Assembly (NCBI RefSeq): GCF_012933655.1
Contig: NZ_JABBJJ010000103.1
Coordinates: 1-35,641, forward strand
Length of the DNA: 35,641 nucleotides
Direction of reading: 5' to 3'
DNA from: Pyxidicoccus fallax
GTDB lineage: Bacteria > Myxococcota > Myxococcia > Myxococcales > Myxococcaceae
The first letter of the stretch is position 1; every line of letters starts with the position of its first letter. A program made the translations under genes and the position numbers. Below are positions 14,805 to 22,175 of the stretch, one piece after another. The notes beneath the pieces are model-generated. The model was not told the origin of the DNA and did not search any database. It saw only the letters and a list, made by a program, of their open reading frames with translations.

Positions 14805-16243
14805 GAAGCCTCCGAAGCACGCGCCGCGGGAGCCCGAAGCGCGCCGTCGGGAACGACGGGCACGTCGGCCGGCACCGGCGTCTGGGGCTGGGCCTGGGGC
14901 CGCGCACGCGCGGGGGTCTCCGGCACCCCGAAGCGGGAGAAGGCGGTGCGCTGGGGCAGCCTGAACACCTCCCGCCCCATGATGGTGTTGAGGATGGTGG
15001 CGTTGCGGAACCCGGACACGCCCAGGTCGGGCGCGGCGACGCCGTGGCTGTGCAGGTCCGCGTGGGTGACGAACATGCGCCCGCTCACCTCGGGCGCCAG
15101 CTCCACCGAGTAGTCCAGCCGGACCTTGTAGCGGCCCTGCTCGTCCCACCGCATCAGCCCATCCATGGGCCGCAGGAAGACGGGCGACCGCTGCTTGTAC
15201 CCGGTGGCCGCCACCACCAGCTCCGTCGAGTGCTCGAACGTCGCCCCGGTGTCGAGGTGCCGGCAGCGCAGCACCACCTTGCCCGAGCCGTCCACCGAGG
15301 CGTCGTCCACCGCGACGCCACAGCGCAGCTCCACGTCGGCCAGTCCCTGCTCCAGCTCCCGGCGGTAGAGCAGGTCATGCACCTGCTCCAGCGTCTCGGT
15401 CGAGATGCCCTTGTAGTGCCGCCACTGCTCGGCGACGAGCCGGTCCTTGGTCGGCTGCGGCAGCGCGTGGAAGTACTTCACGTACGCCGGCGTGGTCATC
15501 TCCAGCGTCAGCTTCGTGTAGTCCAGCGGCGCGAACGACACCGTCCGCGTCAGCCAGCTCACCGCGCCTCCGCCCGCGAGGTTGCGCTGCAGCAGGTGCA
15601 GGGCCACCTCGGCGCCGGACTGCCCGGAGCCCACCACCGTCACGTGCCGCGCGGCCTCCACCTCGGGCTGCCGGTGCAGGTACTCGCCGGTGTGGACCCG
15701 CTTGCTGGCCGGCAGCGACGCGAGCGCCTTGGGCAGCGACGGCTCGGTGCCAATGCCGATGACGACATCGCGCGCCGTCATCTGCAGCCGGCGCCCGTCA
15801 CCGCGCAGGACCTTGAGGATGAAGCGCTGGCGCTCCGCGTCCCAGTCCACCGACTCCACCTGGTGCGAGAAGCGCACCGAGGGGAGCTGCGCGACGGCCC
15901 AGCGCAGGTAGTCCTCGTACTCGCGCCGCGTCGGGTGGAAGCGCTCGCGGATGTAGAACGGGTAGAGCCGGTCCTTGTCCTTCAGGTACGCCAGGAAGGA
16001 CAGCGGGTGCGTGGGGTCGACCAGGGTGACGAGGTCGGCGAGGAAGCTGAGCTGGAGCAGGGCCTCGTCGAACATCAGGCCCGGGTGCCAGCGCAGCTCC
16101 GGCCGGGACTCGAGCACCACGAGGTCCAGTCCCTTCACCGTGGACGCGAGCGCCGCGAGGCCGAGGTTGAACGGGCCGCAGCCAATCGCCACCACGTCGT
16201 GCTCGGTGTGCAGCGGGGAAGAATCAGGAGTCACGACATTCAC
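14801..16243 (-). CDS. Lysine/ornithine/diamine N-monooxygenase (IucD/RhbE-like)
   Basis: A 480-aa flavin N-hydroxylase that converts a terminal amine to a hydroxylamine, the first half of hydroxamate formation. It has the FAD site GCGPFNLG (residues 21-28), NADPH site GSGQSG (205-210), the helix LQLSFLADLVTLVDPTHPLSFLAYL, ATGYK near 350 and a C-terminal SGFRNATILN. The substrate is an amino acid in IucD and a diamine in RhbE-like enzymes; the adjacent decarboxylase favours a diamine. Start is GTG at 16243 in a GTGA overlap with the acyltransferase stop, preceded by a GGAGG-type site. The last 40 residues are an Ala/Pro-rich tail that looks dispensable. Confidence 0.95.
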   Translation of the reverse strand: MNVVTPDSSPLHTEHDVVAIGCGPFNLGLAALASTVKGLDLVVLESRPELRWHPGLMFDEALLQLSFLADLVTLVDPTHPLSFLAYLKDKDRLYPFYIRERFHPTRREYEDYLRWAVAQLPSVRFSHQVESVDWDAERQRFILKVLRGDGRRLQMTARDVVIGIGTEPSLPKALASLPASKRVHTGEYLHRQPEVEAARHVTVVGSGQSGAEVALHLLQRNLAGGGAVSWLTRTVSFAPLDYTKLTLEMTTPAYVKYFHALPQPTKDRLVAEQWRHYKGISTETLEQVHDLLYRRELEQGLADVELRCGVAVDDASVDGSGKVVLRCRHLDTGATFEHSTELVVAATGYKQRSPVFLRPMDGLMRWDEQGRYKVRLDYSVELAPEVSGRMFVTHADLHSHGVAAPDLGVSGFRNATILNTIMGREVFRLPQRTAFSRFGVPETPARARPQAQPQTPVPADVPVVPDGALRAPAARASEAS

Positions 16244-16827
16244 GGGAGGTCCTCCTCGGAACGGGGAAAGACGAACAGCGTCGCCGTCTTGTCAGGCAGG
16301 TTGATGGAGCCGACGGCCCGGAAGCCGGCGGCGGAGAAGGCACGCAGCGAGGGCGCGTTGCCCGAGTCGGGCTCGGCGACCACCCGGGTGCAGTGGGGGT
16401 CCGCGGCGAGCAGCCCTTCGGCCACTTCGCGCAGCAGCGTCCGACCCAGGCCACGGCCCGTGTGGCCGAGCTCGCCAATGGCCACGTGCACGCCCAGGTC
16501 GTGGGGCCGCTCCGCGTAGTGCCCGGACAGCCGGTCCCGGATGACGCGGTACACCTCCAGGTAGGCGACGGGAGCGCCCTCGTGCTCCAGCATGCACGGC
16601 AGCGAGTGGTCTCCAGCCAGCTGCCGCTCCAGCTCCGCCCGCCAGCGCTCCAGCGGCCACGCCTGCTTCCAGAACGCGGCCACGTGCGGGGCCTGATTCC
16701 ACCGCCACACGCGCTCCAAATCCTGGGAGACGCTCGCGGGGCGGATGGACCACGGAGCGCGGACGCGCGCCACCGGGGGCGCGGGCACGACGATGCTCGC
16801 GGTGTCCTCTCTCAGCGCGGCCGTCAT
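16240..16827 (-). CDS. GNAT N-acyltransferase (IucB/RhbD-like, hydroxylamine acyltransferase)
   Basis: A 195-aa GNAT protein expected to acylate the N-hydroxy-amine made by the neighbouring hydroxylase, usually from acetyl-CoA, giving the hydroxamate. Features are WNQAPHVAAFWKQAW, SLPCMLEHEGAPVAYLEVYRV, DLGVHVAIGELGHTGRGLGRTLL as the CoA loop, and a conserved Asn in EPDSGNAPSLRAFSAAGF. Start ATG at 16827 is set by an ATGA overlap with the upstream synthetase. Length matches the family. Acetyl is the default acyl group, but myxobacterial nannochelin carries cinnamoyl, so other acyl groups are possible. Confidence 0.92.
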   Translation of the reverse strand: MTAALREDTASIVVPAPPVARVRAPWSIRPASVSQDLERVWRWNQAPHVAAFWKQAWPLERWRAELERQLAGDHSLPCMLEHEGAPVAYLEVYRVIRDRLSGHYAERPHDLGVHVAIGELGHTGRGLGRTLLREVAEGLLAADPHCTRVVAEPDSGNAPSLRAFSAAGFRAVGSINLPDKTATLFVFPRSEEDLP

Positions 16828-18608
16828 CGCACCGCCTCCCGCAAGGGGTTGGGCGCGTCGAGGTACACGGACTGCGCGTCCAGCGGCGCGAGCACCTCGT
16901 CGATGCCATGCAGCCGGGTGAGCAGGTTGCTCTTGCAGGGCAGCGAGTCGGCCTCCAACCACCTGCGGGCCAGCCGGTCTCCCCGGGGCCCCGCCGCGGC
17001 CAGCGACGGAAGCGCCTCGCGCAGCCGCCCGGCCATGACGGCGAGCAGCCGGCGCTCGTCGCCCAGCCCGTCCACGCCGAGGCACCCGATGACCGCGAGC
17101 GCCTGGTTGCGCAGCAGGTAGTACGAGAGCCGCTCGTCGACGATGGCGTCGTCCACCACGGCCAGCGTGGAGGCCTCCACGCCCAGCAGCCCGAGCAGCT
17201 TCGGCAGGTGCGACGACGCGAGGTAATAGCCCTGGTTGTCCCGGAACGCCGAGCCGATGACCCGGCCCTTCTCATCGAGCCGGACGAGGGTGTTCTGCTG
17301 GTGCGACTCGAGCCCGATGCCGGTGGACGCGTACAGGTGCAGCATGGGCACCAGCACGCGGTCCGTGTAGTCGGCCACCCACTGCTCCGCGGCGCCCGAG
17401 CCGAGCCCGGCCACCAGCGTGCCCAGCTGACTGCGCCCCATCCCCGGGCGCGGCGCCACGAGGCCCACGAGGCAGCGCAGGTCCGCGATGCCCGGAGGCA
17501 CCTCGCGCACCGCCACGTCCAGGCCCGTCACGTCCGGGCCCCCGGGCCGCGAGGGCTCGTCCACCGCCAGCCACGCGGGGTCCCTCACGATGGAGAAGCC
17601 CGGGTGGGCGGCGAAGGTGTCCCGCGCGTAGCCGGCGTCCAGCAGCCGGTGGATTTCCAGGCCGCGCTTCAGCTCGGTGCGCGTGGACTCGCGGCGCGAG
17701 TTCGTCAGCCGCAGTCCCAGCGACAGCTTCAGCATCACCGAGACGTCCGGCCGGTACACGGTGCGCACGCTCGACGTGGCCCACCAGCGCGGCCCGCTCT
17801 CGCCCAGCGGCGTCAGCAGGCCCGCCTCGATGAGCGCGGCGATTCGCGGCCGCCGCAGCACGTCCCGCGCCTGCCACGGATGCGCCGGCACCAGCACGCG
17901 GCCGTCGTTCATGGGCCGCTCCGCGAGGTCCGCCAGCAGCGCCACCGTGTCCCGCCCGGAGAGCGAGGGCGAGCCGCCCACCGCGTCGTGCGAAATCACC
18001 GAGGGGTCCGCGGCGAACCAGTGCAGCCGGAACGAGCCCCGCAGCTCCGGGGAGAAGTCCGCGGAGTCCGTGGTGGAGAGCCCATCCCGGCTCTTGGGCG
18101 CCGGGTGGTGCAGGTGTCCGAGCAGCAGCGCCTGCTCCGCGTCGAGGAAGCCATCCACCGGCGGAGGAGGCCGCGGATGCGCGCGGCGGTCGGCCACGAA
18201 GTCCGAGACGCGGCGCACCGACTCCGCCGTGCGCTCGACGAGGTCGGCCACCTGTCCCGCGGGAACGCCACCACGGCGCGCGCCGCCGCGCATCGCGGCC
18301 TCATGCGCCACCAGCGCCACGGCGAGGACGGGGTCGGCGAGCGAGGCGCCACCCGGACCCTCCAGGAACACCGGGCCGAAGCGGTGCCACCCGCTCGGCG
18401 AGCAGTGCGACACGTCGGTGCGCAGGGCGAGCCCCGTGCTCGGCAGCGCGATGCGCAGCGGGCCGGGGTGGACGGGCGTGTGCGTCTCCACCAGCCAGCA
18501 GCGCAGCAGCGCCTCCAGGTGGGCGTGCTCCGCGGCGCGGCGCGCGTCCGTGTCGTTCAGCGGGTCGGTGTTGGAAGCGGCGTACAGGGGAAGTGCGGCG
18601 GCGCTCAT
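16824..18608 (-). CDS. IucA/IucC-family siderophore synthetase (first synthetase, RhbC-like position)
   Basis: A 594-aa NRPS-independent synthetase. It carries the classical GHLHHPAPKSRDG segment (family GHPxHPxxKxR), VLVPAHPWQARDVL, TSSVRTVYRPDVSVMLKLSLGLRLTNSRR, GLESHQQNTLVRLDEKGRVIGSAFRDNQGYYLA and a FhuF-like C-terminus. It probably condenses the first hydroxamate arm with citrate; the second enzyme (11332-13206) would then finish the molecule. The ATG at 18608 lies in an ATGA overlap with the decarboxylase stop. Having two divergent synthetases in one operon fits an asymmetric or two-step citrate product such as schizokinen-, rhizobactin- or arthrobactin-like compounds. Confidence 0.93.
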   Translation of the reverse strand: MSAAALPLYAASNTDPLNDTDARRAAEHAHLEALLRCWLVETHTPVHPGPLRIALPSTGLALRTDVSHCSPSGWHRFGPVFLEGPGGASLADPVLAVALVAHEAAMRGGARRGGVPAGQVADLVERTAESVRRVSDFVADRRAHPRPPPPVDGFLDAEQALLLGHLHHPAPKSRDGLSTTDSADFSPELRGSFRLHWFAADPSVISHDAVGGSPSLSGRDTVALLADLAERPMNDGRVLVPAHPWQARDVLRRPRIAALIEAGLLTPLGESGPRWWATSSVRTVYRPDVSVMLKLSLGLRLTNSRRESTRTELKRGLEIHRLLDAGYARDTFAAHPGFSIVRDPAWLAVDEPSRPGGPDVTGLDVAVREVPPGIADLRCLVGLVAPRPGMGRSQLGTLVAGLGSGAAEQWVADYTDRVLVPMLHLYASTGIGLESHQQNTLVRLDEKGRVIGSAFRDNQGYYLASSHLPKLLGLLGVEASTLAVVDDAIVDERLSYYLLRNQALAVIGCLGVDGLGDERRLLAVMAGRLREALPSLAAAGPRGDRLARRWLEADSLPCKSNLLTRLHGIDEVLAPLDAQSVYLDAPNPLREAVR

Positions 18609-20173
18609 GCGGCCCCCTTCTGGTAGCGGGGCGAGCAGGCGCGACCCGCGGCGAGCACGGCGTTCACGAGGGCGTCGAGCTCCTCGGGCGTCGTGGTGGG
18701 ATTGAGCAGGGTGAACTTGAGGCAGACGCGCTCAGGAGAGCCGGGCCCGTCCAGGCGGACCGCGGTGCGGCCAATCAGCGCGACGCCGGTCTCCATCAGC
18801 CGGCGGCGCAGCTGGCCGTTGATTTCGTCCTCGCGCGCCGGGTCCTCGCCGGTGCGGTAACGGAACACGACGGTGGTCAGCTCGGCGGGGGCCACCAGCT
18901 CCAGCTCGGGCTCGGCCTTGATGCGCGCCTCGGCGTGCCGGGCCAGGTCATGGCAGGTGTCCACCATGTCGCCCAGGCCGCGGCGACCATGGGCCAGCAG
19001 CGTGGCGGCGACCTTCACCGCGTCCGGGCGGCGCGTCGTCTGCAGGCTGCGGCCGAGCAGGCCGTCGTAGCCGGCTTCCGAGTCGTCCTCCGGGTTGAGG
19101 TAGGCGACCTGGCGCTCCAGCGCGGTGAATGCCTTCGCGTCGGAGACCAGCAGCACGCTGGCCGCGGCGGGCTGCCAGCCCAGCTTGTGCAGGTCCAGGG
19201 TGATGGAGTCCGCCAGCTCGATGCCGGCCAGCCGGGGCGCGAGCCGCTCGGAGAACAGCGTCCCGAAGCCGTACGCCGCGTCGACGTGCAGCCACACGCC
19301 GTGCTCGGCGGCGATGGCCGCGATCTGCGGCAGCGGGTCCACGGAGCCGAAGTCCGTCGTCCCCGCCGTGGCGATGATGGCCAGCGGCGTGTGCTCCGGA
19401 CCCAGCTCGCGCAGCATGGCGGCCAGCGCGTCGGGGCTCATGCGGCGGCGCGAGTCGGTGGGCACGGGCCGCACGGCGCCCTCCCCCAGGCCGAGCGCCG
19501 CGCAGGCGCGGTGCACCGAGAAGTGCGCCAATTCCGAGCAGAAGACGACGGGCCCCGGCAGCGCGCTCACGCCCTCCTTGCGCGCGTCGATGCCCCGGCG
19601 CAGCGCGGCCGCGTCCCGCGCCAGCAGGAGGCCCATCAGGTTCGACAGCGAGCCGCCCGGGGTGAGCACTCCGTCGGCGCTGCTCCCCAGTCCGGCCAGC
19701 TCGATGAGCCCGGCGATGAGCCAGCGCTCCACGGCGATGGCGGACGGCCCCGAGTCATACGTGTCCAGCGACGCGTTGCTCGCACTGGCCAGCGCATCCG
19801 CGGCCACGGCGACGGCCAGCGGAGGCGGCTGCAGGTGCGCCACCGCGTGCGCGTGCGACAGGTGCAGGCCGTGCTCCACCAGCACCCGGCCCAGCCGCGC
19901 CAGCGCGGCCTCCGAGCCCATGCCCTCCTCGGGGATGCCGTCCCCGCCCAGCGCCGCCTTCGCCGCGGCCAGCACGTCCGCCGGAGCGCCCGCGCGCAGC
20001 GGGCCCGTGGGCCACCGCGCGATGGCCAGCGCGCTGCCCACCGCACCCGTCAGCGCGGCGGACACCGCGGCCAGGCCCTCGCGAGAGCCCGCCAGCACCG
20101 ATGACGGGCGGCGAGGCCAGCGGGGCGCCACGTCCGGCGCCTGCTGCTTCCCTTCCTCAGCTTCGACTCGCAT
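18605..20173 (-). CDS. PLP-dependent amino acid decarboxylase (RhbB/DABA- or lysine-decarboxylase-like)
   Basis: A 522-aa group II decarboxylase that supplies the diamine of the siderophore. PLP-site residues are visible: H217 in SELAHFSVHRA (ring stacking), D298 in HVDAAYG and the Schiff-base lysine K330 in DLHKLGWQP; TPGGSLSNLMGLLLAR binds phosphate. Relatives decarboxylate 2,4-diaminobutyrate (giving 1,3-diaminopropane) or lysine (giving cadaverine). No diaminobutyrate aminotransferase gene lies nearby, which leaves the substrate open. The ATG at 20173 has GAGGG upstream. It is the first gene of the six-gene operon and sits directly behind the Fur-like box. Confidence 0.92.
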   Translation of the reverse strand: MRVEAEEGKQQAPDVAPRWPRRPSSVLAGSREGLAAVSAALTGAVGSALAIARWPTGPLRAGAPADVLAAAKAALGGDGIPEEGMGSEAALARLGRVLVEHGLHLSHAHAVAHLQPPPLAVAVAADALASASNASLDTYDSGPSAIAVERWLIAGLIELAGLGSSADGVLTPGGSLSNLMGLLLARDAAALRRGIDARKEGVSALPGPVVFCSELAHFSVHRACAALGLGEGAVRPVPTDSRRRMSPDALAAMLRELGPEHTPLAIIATAGTTDFGSVDPLPQIAAIAAEHGVWLHVDAAYGFGTLFSERLAPRLAGIELADSITLDLHKLGWQPAAASVLLVSDAKAFTALERQVAYLNPEDDSEAGYDGLLGRSLQTTRRPDAVKVAATLLAHGRRGLGDMVDTCHDLARHAEARIKAEPELELVAPAELTTVVFRYRTGEDPAREDEINGQLRRRLMETGVALIGRTAVRLDGPGSPERVCLKFTLLNPTTTPEELDALVNAVLAAGRACSPRYQKGAA

Positions 20174-20190
20174 TCTGATCCCTCTTCATT

Positions 20191-20220
20191 TTTTGACTTC
20201 GATACTGCAAATCGTTCTCA
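20191..20220 (-). promoter_or_regulatory. Fur-like box and promoter region of the siderophore operon
   Basis: On the minus strand TGAGAACGATTTGCA (20220-20206) matches the 7-1-7 Fur pattern TGATAAT-N-ATTATCA at about 10 of 14 positions. It runs into ATCGAAGTCAAAA (20203-20191), which is identical to a 13-mer at the receptor gene. The decarboxylase start is 17 bp further on, so a bound repressor would block initiation. The exact -10 and -35 cannot be assigned with confidence. Confidence 0.6.
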
Positions 20221-20227
20221 GACTCTG

Positions 20228-20690
20228 GACACACCACGGCCCTGGCGTGGGCTGACACGCTGTGACTGCGATTCACTTCCGAGACACACCGCGGCCCAGG
20301 CGTGGGCCGAAACACTGCGACTACGGCTCGACTTCGAGACACACCACGGCCCTGGCGTGGGCCGACACGCTGCGACGACAACTCGACTTCAAGACACACC
20401 ACGGCCCTGGCGTGGGCCGACACGCTGCGACAACAACTCGACTTCGAGACACACCACGGCCCCGCGTGGGCCGACACGCCGCGACGACGACTCAACGTCG
20501 AGACACATTGCGACCCTCGCGAGGGCCGACACACTGAAACTTCGCCTCACCTCCGAGACACACCGCGGCCCTGGCGTGGCTGACACGCTGCAACCGCGTT
20601 TCAACCGCGAGACACACTACGGCCCTGGGCTGACACGCCGCGGCGGCGATTCAGCGCCGAATACACTACGGCCCAGGACTGACATGCCGC
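20228..20690. repeat. Tandem array of about nine 55-bp units with internal hairpins
   Basis: Units begin with GACACACC or a variant at 20228, 20283, 20338, 20393, 20448, 20502, 20557 and 20611, giving periods of 55, 55, 55, 55, 54, 55 and 54; a decayed ninth begins near 20660. Well-conserved copies contain CGGCCC-TGGCGT-GGGCCG, a perfect 6-bp stem hairpin, and CTCGA-CT-TCGAG. The period is not a multiple of three, so it does not encode a repeated peptide. Left units abut the Fur-like box of the siderophore operon and right units decay towards the lipoprotein terminator. It is not CRISPR, because the inter-repeat segments are also conserved. Confidence 0.92.
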
Positions 20691-20710
20691 CTGCGCGGAG
20701 GAGGAGTCAG

Positions 20711-20746
20711 CGGGGTTCCGCGAGAGCCAAGGCCCACGGAACCCCG
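20711..20746 (-). terminator. Hairpin terminator of the lipoprotein gene
   Basis: CGGGGTTCCG (20711-20720) and CGGAACCCCG (20737-20746) form a perfect 10-bp stem with a 16-nt loop, nine bases past the TAG stop of the minus-strand lipoprotein gene. There is no U-tract, but position and strength suit a terminator. Confidence 0.6.
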
Positions 20747-20755
20747 TGGGAGGTG

Positions 20756-21985
20756 CTAGCGGATTCGCGCCACGTCGAGCACGAAGCCGGGGAAGGACAC
20801 GCCGGCCTTCGGCGTGCCGGAGCTCATCTCCATCAGGGTGGAGACGGAGTAGTTCGTGGTGCCCTGGCTGATGAAGAAGCTGGAGCCGTCGCTCACGGCG
20901 AAGCCGCTGTACGGCCCGGGCTCGCCCGGCACGCGCGTGGCGCCGGAGAGGGTCTCGAGCGGCACGCTCCACCAGCTCCAGCCCTTGCTGTACCACTCGC
21001 TATAGGTCGTGCCGGGGGCGCTGGGGGTGATGGAGGTGTCGGCGGCCTGGACCAGGGCCCGGCCGTCCCCCGTCACGGAGACGATGGTGCCGACCTTGCC
21101 GGCTCCGAGCGCCGTGGAGATGGTACCGACGTAGCCCTCATCAAAGGCACGCTGGCCCGGGGAGATGCGCAGGATGCAGTCCTGCTGCCCGCCATTCTGG
21201 GCACTGTAGGCCGTGTGACCCAGGCCGTTGATGACGCCGCTGAAGAAGTACAGCGCGTTCCCGAGCCGCGCCGTCTTGAAGAGGTCGCGGCAGCGGTCAT
21301 CGTTGACGACCGTCACCTCATCCGTCGCCGTGTCGAACCGGACGAGCACGGTGCCCGGAAGGACCTGGTCATACGTGCGGGTCGTCCAGCCCAGGGCGAA
21401 GTAGGCCTCGCCCTCGCGGCTGGCCCACTGGCTGAGGCTGGTGATGTAGCCCGGCTTCACCAGCGTCGCGGGCAGCGGGATGGTCTTGGTGATGACCATC
21501 TCCGTGGGGTTCCAGACGATGACCTGAGCCTGGGCATCGTCCTTGTAGTAGGCCTTCGTCGGGCTGATGAAGAGCACGGCCTGGGCGCCCAGCGCGCGCA
21601 CGCCCTCCGCCTGGAACGAGACGCTCCCGCCAGCCACCAGCTTTCCCTCCTGCAGCTCGTAGCGGGTGATGGTGGGCGCCTCGCCCTGCCCGATGGCGAA
21701 GAAGCCGATGCCCTGCGCCGCGTAGAGGCGCGGCCGGCCCGGCAGCTCGAGCGAGTTCGCGTAGTCGAGCTGCTTCGCCTGGTCGAGCGAGTCGACCAGG
21801 GTGAAGTAGTTCATCCGGGTGCCGTTGGACTCGACCGCCGAGTGGATGAGGAACTGCGGCTGGGTGGTCGGCGGCGTCGGCTGCTTGGGGGTTTCGTCGT
21901 CCCCACACGCCACCAGGAGCGCCGCACACACCCCGAGCCCGCCCATGACTCCGCCCCGGCCTGCCCCCTTCACTTGCTTCGCCAT
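20756..21985 (-). CDS. MxcI-like siderophore-associated lipoprotein
   Basis: A 409-aa exported lipoprotein. The signal peptide MAKQVKGAGRGGVMGGLGVCAALLVAC ends in the lipobox LVAC, and a Pro/Thr linker follows. The mature part has repeated segments such as RPRLYAAQGIGFFAIG, YYKDDAQAQVIVWNPTEMVI, TVLVRFDTATDEV and YFFSGVINGLGH, which suggest a beta-propeller surface. From memory it resembles MxcI of the Stigmatella myxochelin cluster, a protein of unknown function encoded with a siderophore receptor; I cannot confirm this without a search. The ATG at 21985 is chosen for the signal peptide and a GGAGG site. A Fur-like box lies about 15 bp upstream. A role in siderophore binding or transfer is inferred. 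Confidence 0.85.
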   Translation of the reverse strand: MAKQVKGAGRGGVMGGLGVCAALLVACGDDETPKQPTPPTTQPQFLIHSAVESNGTRMNYFTLVDSLDQAKQLDYANSLELPGRPRLYAAQGIGFFAIGQGEAPTITRYELQEGKLVAGGSVSFQAEGVRALGAQAVLFISPTKAYYKDDAQAQVIVWNPTEMVITKTIPLPATLVKPGYITSLSQWASREGEAYFALGWTTRTYDQVLPGTVLVRFDTATDEVTVVNDDRCRDLFKTARLGNALYFFSGVINGLGHTAYSAQNGGQQDCILRISPGQRAFDEGYVGTISTALGAGKVGTIVSVTGDGRALVQAADTSITPSAPGTTYSEWYSKGWSWWSVPLETLSGATRVPGEPGPYSGFAVSDGSSFFISQGTTNYSVSTLMEMSSGTPKAGVSFPGFVLDVARIR

Positions 21986-21998
21986 CCAGACGCCTCCG

Positions 21999-22022
21999 CG
22001 ATTTTGATAATGACTTTCAAAT
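21999..22022 (-). promoter_or_regulatory. Fur-like box upstream of the MxcI-like lipoprotein gene
   Basis: TGATAATGACTTTCA at 22005-22019 matches the 7-1-7 Fur consensus at 12 of 14 informative positions, the best Fur match in the window. It is embedded in an AT-rich island running to about 22080. It shares CGATTTTG and TCAAA with the box at the TonB receptor gene. The lipoprotein ATG is about 20 bp downstream on the minus strand, so iron repression is likely. Confidence 0.7.
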
Positions 22023-22175
22023 TCAAATCCATGATATACTCGAATGACTGGAGGAAGGCCAACCCTTTCCCGCAGAATTTGCGCGTCCGTGGCCTGGGAG
22101 TCATAAGTATGAAACACGGGAGACGACCTCGCCTGATGTGAGGCAATGGGCGCCACGGCGACTGGCATGGGGCAC

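Noticed and set aside
16908..20104. Plus-strand open frames opposite the first synthetase and decarboxylase genes
   Set aside because: Shadows of real minus-strand genes with PLP-lysine and NIS motifs.
11332..20173. NRPS-type myxochelin cluster
   Set aside because: No condensation, adenylation or carrier domains and no isochorismate genes are present; the enzymes are NIS synthetases.
20257..20590. Small proteins encoded by the 55-bp array
   Set aside because: Open frames run through the array in several phases only because stops are rare; the period shifts the frame each unit and no ribosome site precedes them.
20228..20690. CRISPR array
   Set aside because: Period of 55 bp, but the segments between the most conserved blocks are also similar from unit to unit, so there are no spacers; no cas gene is in the window.
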